Origin: Rhizobium oryziradicis
Lineage (GTDB): Bacteria > Pseudomonadota > Alphaproteobacteria > Rhizobiales > Rhizobiaceae
Assembly (NCBI RefSeq): GCF_001939045.1
Contig: NZ_MKIM01000027.1
Location: 186,001 to 250,000, forward strand
Direction of reading: 5' to 3'
Length of the DNA stretch: 64,000 nt
Part shown: positions 61,301 to 64,000 of the stretch, one piece after another
Numbering within the stretch: position 1 is the first letter of the stretch
Layout of the letters: every line of letters begins with the position of its first letter
Program-made: the position numbers and the translations under genes
Notes under the pieces: model-generated
What the model was told of the DNA's origin: nothing
What the model saw: only the letters and a program-made list of their open reading frames with translations
Databases searched by the model: none

Positions 61301-61689
61301 AACAGCATGAAGGTAAAGCTGGCATAGATCAGCGAGGTGATGGTGGAGCCGATATAGCCAAAGCCAGCACCACGGGTGAGAAGATCAATATCCACCCCTT
61401 CGCGGATGGCAAAACGGCTAATCGGCAGGCCCACCAGCAGCATGAGGAGGGCTGCCACCAGAATGGCAAAAAACGCATTGGTGGTGCCGTAAGACAGCGT
61501 AATTGTGCCGCCAATCGCCTCCAGCGCCAGAAAGGAAATGGCCCCGATGGCGGTTTGCGAAATGCGGCTGGAGGAAAAGCGGCGCGCACTTTTGGCCGTA
61601 AACCGCAGGGCATAATCTTCCAGCGTCTGGTCTGCCACCCAGCGGTTATATTGGCGACGAACGGGAATGATGCGTTGGCGTGCGGCCAT
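58303..61689 (-). CDS. Hybrid sensor kinase with N-terminal NCS1 permease-like domain
   Basis: 1128 aa. Residues about 20-480: twelve-helix NCS1 (cytosine/purine/hydantoin permease) domain with SISRF-like start, TRGAGFGYIGSTITSLIYASFTFMLFAIEASIM. Residues 502-539 hold eight Cys (502, 505, 517, 525, 528, 529, 535, 539), a probable double zinc knuckle. Then two more helices (about 570-640), a HisKA domain with His685 in SHELRTPLN, HATPase with NLLSNAIKFTD and DTGRGI, a receiver with Asp971, and a C-terminal helical tail of about 80 residues. Likely senses transport or binding of a nucleobase-like compound. Coupled to the LuxR-type regulator. Confidence 0.92.
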   Translation of the reverse strand: MAARQRIIPVRRQYNRWVADQTLEDYALRFTAKSARRFSSSRISQTAIGAISFLALEAIGGTITLSYGTTNAFFAILVAALLMLLVGLPISRFAIREGVDIDLLTRGAGFGYIGSTITSLIYASFTFMLFAIEASIMTGALDLAFGIPPSIGYIISAVVVIPLVTYGIQLISRFQLLTQPIWIILNIAPFVFIAFQDWSKFDLWQAFAGISHSNAGLEPTSPFRLADFGAASAVILALMPQIGEQVDFLRFLPPEGGRKLRHRFMVFLAGAGWVVVGVPKLLAGSFLAVLTLSNGVSLQNAADPAHMYLTAFGYIAPNHTIALLLMVAFVVVSQLKINVMNAYAGSLAWSNFFSRLTHSHPGRVVWLVFNVGIALLLMELGIYRLLEATLGIFSIIAMAWLCTISADLFINKRLGLAPKGIEFKRAHLYDINPVGCGTLLISASIALAAHFGLFGQLLASLSTFITLLAFVISPLLAWSTKGKYYLARKPRQSWKSLSHITCSICEHPFEPEDMAWCPAYAAPICSLCCSLDSRCHDMCKPKARLNTQVGLVARKLLPETVIDRLMTRLGRYALTSVGAISLIGAILALIAHQVSAASPETSLVVNGTILIVFFVFSVIAGIATWFYVLAHDSRVVAEEESYRQNSLLLKEISAHKKTDAALQSAKETAEAANRAKSRYVVGLSHELRTPLNAVLGYAQLLEQDDTIPLPRQPAIKVIRRSADHLSGLIDGLLDISKIEAGRLQVISAELNIHDFLDQIVDMIRPQAEAKGLTFTHTRAKNLSQYVRADERRLRQILVNLLSNAIKFTDSGIVRFDVDYRSQVASFTITDTGRGIAEKDIERIFEPFQRGEADSTRPMPGLGLGLTITKLLTNTLGGEITVQSQRDTGTTFRVRLMLSAVVRPSTAPEPERKIHSYDGPRRTLVVVDDNEDHRDLMREALAPLGFIILTATGGPDCLALIEGVQPDLFLVDISMPGMNGWQLVEKLRDAGQTAPILMLSANIGDVAVREPGSSGHNDAIPKPVDVKMLRDKLARHLGLTWLYADDLPKTVDAPKAKTPMILPDASAVEDLRQLAQIGYKRGLDSKLQELANNPDYLVFVEELRTFVQGFDMAGLLAHLDKIEKEKPRG

Positions 61690-62076
61690 GCGAAATTCTA
61701 CGACCTTATATGGGTTACGGCTTAAATGCGCGGTGCGTTTTTAAGAATGAGCCTGAGCCGCGCATTATCCTTGTTTTTTCCGCAGCGACGTCATCGTTTC
61801 ATTGTGGGCAATGAAACGCGACATGCTTTAGTTTCAATGGATTGTGACGGTTTGGCAAGTGCCGGCTGAGAAAGGTCAGCAAAAGACTGTTGTTTTCAAC
61901 CCTTGTATTCCTATTGTGACAGTGTATGTCGCAATTTATCCGCATTTTGCTGGCCATTCAAAATACCAGATTGCTTTTGTCGTGTTTTGGGTTTTGAAAC
62001 CAGCTTCAGGGATTGAAACACGAAAAACCAAGCCCCAGTTAACAGATTGGTCTTTCTAGAAAGAAAGTGTCGTTCG
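61690..62076. promoter_or_regulatory. Divergent region with GTTTCATTG inverted repeat
   Basis: CGTTTCATTG (61795-61804) / CAATGAAACG (61809-61818) is a perfect 10-base dyad with four-base spacer. A third half-site GTTTCAATG lies at 61831 and a GATTGAAAC at 62011. Candidate operator about 106 bases before the kinase start. No gene in this 387-base gap. Confidence 0.45.
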
Positions 62077-62910
62077 ATGGATATGCCTGCCTCTCAGTCC
62101 CCAGCCTCTGCTCAACACGAACAAAGTTTTGGCACGAGTGGCATCGCGCCGATGGAGCGCCCGAGCCGCATCACGCGGTTTTTTATGGCCATTGTTGGCT
62201 GGGCGGAGCGCCTGAATTTCAAATATGCCAAGCTTGGCAATCCGCCGGTGTATGACAATGCCACGTTTCCGTGGGTGGCCGAGGTCGAAAAGGCCTATCC
62301 GGCCATTCGCGCCGAGCTGGACAAGATTTTGGTTCGCCAGGCAGAACTGCCAAGCTTTCAGGATATTTCCACCGATGTGAAAACCATTTCCACCGATAAC
62401 CATTGGAAGACCTTTTTCCTTTTGGGCTTTGGTCTGAAGTCGCAGCAAAATATCGATGCCTGCCCGGAAACGTGGAAGGCGATGCAGAATATTCCAGGCC
62501 TGACCACCGTGATGTTCTCGATTTTTGAGCCGGGTAAGCATCTGCCCGCCCATCGCGGCCCCTATAATGGCGTGCTGCGCCTGCATCTGGGCATGATTGT
62601 GCCGGAGCAGAGCGAACGGATTGCCATTCGTGTCAAAGATCAGATTTGCAATTGGCAAGAAGGTAAAGTGCTGATTTTTGATGATGCTTACGAGCATGAA
62701 GCGTGGAACCACACCGACAAAACCCGCGTGGTGCTGTTCGTGGATTTTGCCAAGCCATTGAAGTTTCCGGCACGGCTGGTCAATTGGGCGCTGATGCATC
62801 TGGCGATTTTCACGCCATTTATCCGCGAAGGCCTCGACAACCACAATGAGTGGGAAAAGAAGTTTTATGCGGAAGCCGAAAAACTGAGAAATCAGCCCAA
62901 AGCGGGCTGA
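62077..62910 (+). CDS. Aspartyl/asparaginyl beta-hydroxylase-family protein (LpxO-like)
   Basis: 277 aa. Fe(II)/2-oxoglutarate dioxygenase fold: FSIFEPGKHLPAHRGPYNGVLRLHLGMIVP with metal His and the 2-OG-binding Arg, and IFDDAYEHEAWNHTDKTRVVLFVDF with the second His. C-terminal hydrophobic stretch NWALMHLAIFTPF. LpxO members 2-hydroxylate lipid A acyl chains, but substrate here is unproven. ATG 62077 chosen. The 3' end is overlapped by a terminator. Confidence 0.88.
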   Translation: MDMPASQSPASAQHEQSFGTSGIAPMERPSRITRFFMAIVGWAERLNFKYAKLGNPPVYDNATFPWVAEVEKAYPAIRAELDKILVRQAELPSFQDISTDVKTISTDNHWKTFFLLGFGLKSQQNIDACPETWKAMQNIPGLTTVMFSIFEPGKHLPAHRGPYNGVLRLHLGMIVPEQSERIAIRVKDQICNWQEGKVLIFDDAYEHEAWNHTDKTRVVLFVDFAKPLKFPARLVNWALMHLAIFTPFIREGLDNHNEWEKKFYAEAEKLRNQPKAG

Positions 62911-62915
62911 TTTTT
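62890..62915 (+). terminator. Terminator overlapping the hydroxylase stop
   Basis: Nine-base stem AATCAGCCC / GGGCTGATT with loop AAAGC, then T run. The stop TGA lies inside the downstream arm. Confidence 0.85.
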
Positions 62916-62936
62916 GCCAAAACCAAATGATGTGTG

Positions 62937-62971
62937 AAAAGGCCAAAATCGAATATCGGTTTTGGCCTTTT
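62937..62971. terminator. Second, bidirectional terminator
   Basis: Perfect twelve-base stem AAAAGGCCAAAA / TTTTGGCCTTTT with an eleven-base loop; symmetric, between the hydroxylase gene and the convergent HWE-kinase gene. Confidence 0.85.
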
Positions 62972-63003
62972 GTTTGTGCTTTTGCCTTACAAAGGCTCGC
63001 CCC

Positions 63004-63999
63004 TTACAAAGGTTCGCCATTGAGCCGGTTGGTAATTGCCGCCAACAACCGATCACTCTCATAGGGCTTGTTGACGACGGGAACGTTTTTCAGGCTATCG
63101 GGCACCACGGAGCCTTCGGCATAGCCGGTGGCAAACACGAATGGAATGCCAAGGCGACGCAGCTCTTCTGCGACCGCAATCGAGGTATGATTGCCGAGAT
63201 TGATGTCGAGAACCGCAAAATTCGGTTTGGTGTTTTTCAGCTGTGCCAGGGCATTTTGTGCAGAGCCTGCCGTCAGCACATTGATGAAGCCTGCGTCGTT
63301 CAACATCATCTCGGCGTCCATCGCAATCAACATCTGGTCTTCCACCAAAAGGATCGGCAGGTTTTTGTCGATGGTCAGCATTGTCGATTTATCCGTTATC
63401 AATGGGTTGCTGTGCGCTTTTGTGTCGGGCCGCTGAAAGCCACTTAGAAATTGGGCAGGCAAAATCAGTTCTGCTACCAGCCCTGCCGGATCAAATCGCA
63501 CGGTGCTTTTGCCGCCAAGATCATAGGGTATGCTGCGGTCAATCAAAGCCGAGCCGAAGCCTCTGCGGTGCGGCTGATGCACGATCGGCCCCCCTGATTC
63601 CTGCCATGAGAGCGTACAATCGCCTTGCTCTGTCCAGCGCCAGCGGACAGTCAATGTGCCACCTGGGCACGACAATGCACCATATTTTGCGGCATTGGTG
63701 CAGAGTTCGTGGATCACAAGGGCAGCAACAGCATAGGCACGGCTATCCAGAATCACCATGGGACCATCCATATGGATCGTCGTGGTGGTGGTGTGATAGG
63801 GGCCAAGCTCGGCTTTGAGCAGATCTTGCAATTGCCCGCTGCCGCTGCCGCGTATCACCTGATCATGGGCGTGGGCGAGGGCTTGAATACGTCCTTTAAG
63901 GGTGGCAACGTAACCATTTAGCCCCTGTTCGGCGCGCGCTGGTGCACCCACCAGTGATTTGATGACGGCCAGAATGTTTTTGACGCGGTGGTTGAGCTC
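63004..63999 (-). CDS. HWE-family histidine kinase with C-terminal receiver, partial
   Basis: The frame is open to the window's end, so the N-terminus is missing. Visible: ELNHRVKNILAVIKSL with phospho-acceptor His (codon 63990-63988), HELCTNAAKYGAL and a GFGSALI segment of HWE/HisKA_2-type ATPase, then a receiver domain with FAVLDINLG (phospho-acceptor Asp) and VNKPYESDR. HWE kinases serve light, stress and general-stress signalling; input domain unknown. A GTG at 63951 is internal. Confidence 0.9.
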   Translation of the reverse strand, partial: ELNHRVKNILAVIKSLVGAPARAEQGLNGYVATLKGRIQALAHAHDQVIRGSGSGQLQDLLKAELGPYHTTTTTIHMDGPMVILDSRAYAVAALVIHELCTNAAKYGALSCPGGTLTVRWRWTEQGDCTLSWQESGGPIVHQPHRRGFGSALIDRSIPYDLGGKSTVRFDPAGLVAELILPAQFLSGFQRPDTKAHSNPLITDKSTMLTIDKNLPILLVEDQMLIAMDAEMMLNDAGFINVLTAGSAQNALAQLKNTKPNFAVLDINLGNHTSIAVAEELRRLGIPFVFATGYAEGSVVPDSLKNVPVVNKPYESDRLLAAITNRLNGEPL

Positions 64000-64000
64000 T

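Noticed and set aside
1-64000. Prophage, integron, transposon or plasmid-type segment
   Set aside because: No integrase, transposase, IS ends, att-like duplications or replication genes seen; only the lone DUF2793 gene and short repeats suggest mobility.

Overview
The window is chromosomal DNA of a Rhizobiaceae-type alphaproteobacterium (Agrobacterium/Allorhizobium/Rhizobium range). The evidence is the linked chpT-ctrA-sciP cell-cycle genes, a DUF1134/EipA gene, an RpoH-type sigma factor, minCDE, a heterotetrameric sarcosine oxidase operon, abundant rhizobial intergenic palindromes and a GC content that looks to be in the mid-to-high 50s. I saw no rRNA, tRNA, CRISPR array, integrase or transposase. 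Most of it is ordinary, densely packed core genome with short accessory stretches.

Layout. 1-3.1 kb: end of a bd-type quinol oxidase operon (cydA', cydB, a 39-aa DUF2474 gene) and a Tim44-like protein. 3.1-8.0 kb: SorC regulator, ung, aldehyde dehydrogenase plus RidA-like pair, a small periplasmic protein and an NAD(P)H-quinone oxidoreductase-type flavoprotein. 8.2-15.6 kb: a catabolic locus with a five-gene minus-strand operon (NMT1-type binding protein, ATPase, permease, cytosine-deaminase-like amidohydrolase, FAD oxidase), a divergent LysR gene and a creatininase-family gene. A shared 31-bp motif in both promoter regions ties these together. 15.8-30.3 kb: housekeeping and transport genes (phosphatase, EamA, purA behind a tandem repeat, a large single-TM protein, MFS, ArsB-like, rpoH, rluD, chemoreceptor, SpoU methylase). 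30.4-36.8 kb: a three-gene overlapping operon of unknown function, then eipA, chpT, a REC-only protein, ctrA, fliJ and sciP, that is, the core of the CckA-ChpT-CtrA phosphorelay with its inhibitor. 37.3-40.3 kb: DUF2793 protein, cysQ, cysC. 40.7-45.8 kb: soxBDAG. 46.2-51.9 kb: livHMGF, a small membrane protein and livJ. 52.2-54.2 kb: minCDE. 54.4-57.1 kb: an unrecognised 698-aa protein and a small AAA ATPase. 57.4-61.7 kb: a two-component pair whose kinase is fused to an NCS1 (cytosine/purine) permease-like module. 62-64 kb: an Asp/Asn beta-hydroxylase-family gene and a truncated HWE-type kinase/receiver protein.

How the genes connect. CtrA, its phosphotransferase ChpT and its inhibitor SciP are all here. 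So are probable CtrA targets: a perfect TTAA-N7-TTAA box lies just upstream of minC, with one-mismatch boxes before eipA and sciP. Five GANTC (CcrM) sites cluster upstream of ctrA. Sarcosine oxidase and the Liv transporter are adjacent nitrogen/carbon acquisition systems.

Intergenic DNA is rich in repeats of at least four families. One is an A+B composite (AAGTGG..CCGGTTTTCC plus a GTCTGTCAGGTTCAA palindrome). Another is a cruciform family with compensatory stem changes (GCATAATT..AATTATGC). One repeat lies inside the sox operon, and two supply the stop codons of neighbouring genes. The least-explained items are the NCS1-kinase fusion with its eight-cysteine linker, the LysR/ABC/deaminase/creatininase regulon, the 698-aa protein, the three-gene overlapping operon at 30.4-31.6 kb and the tandem array upstream of purA.
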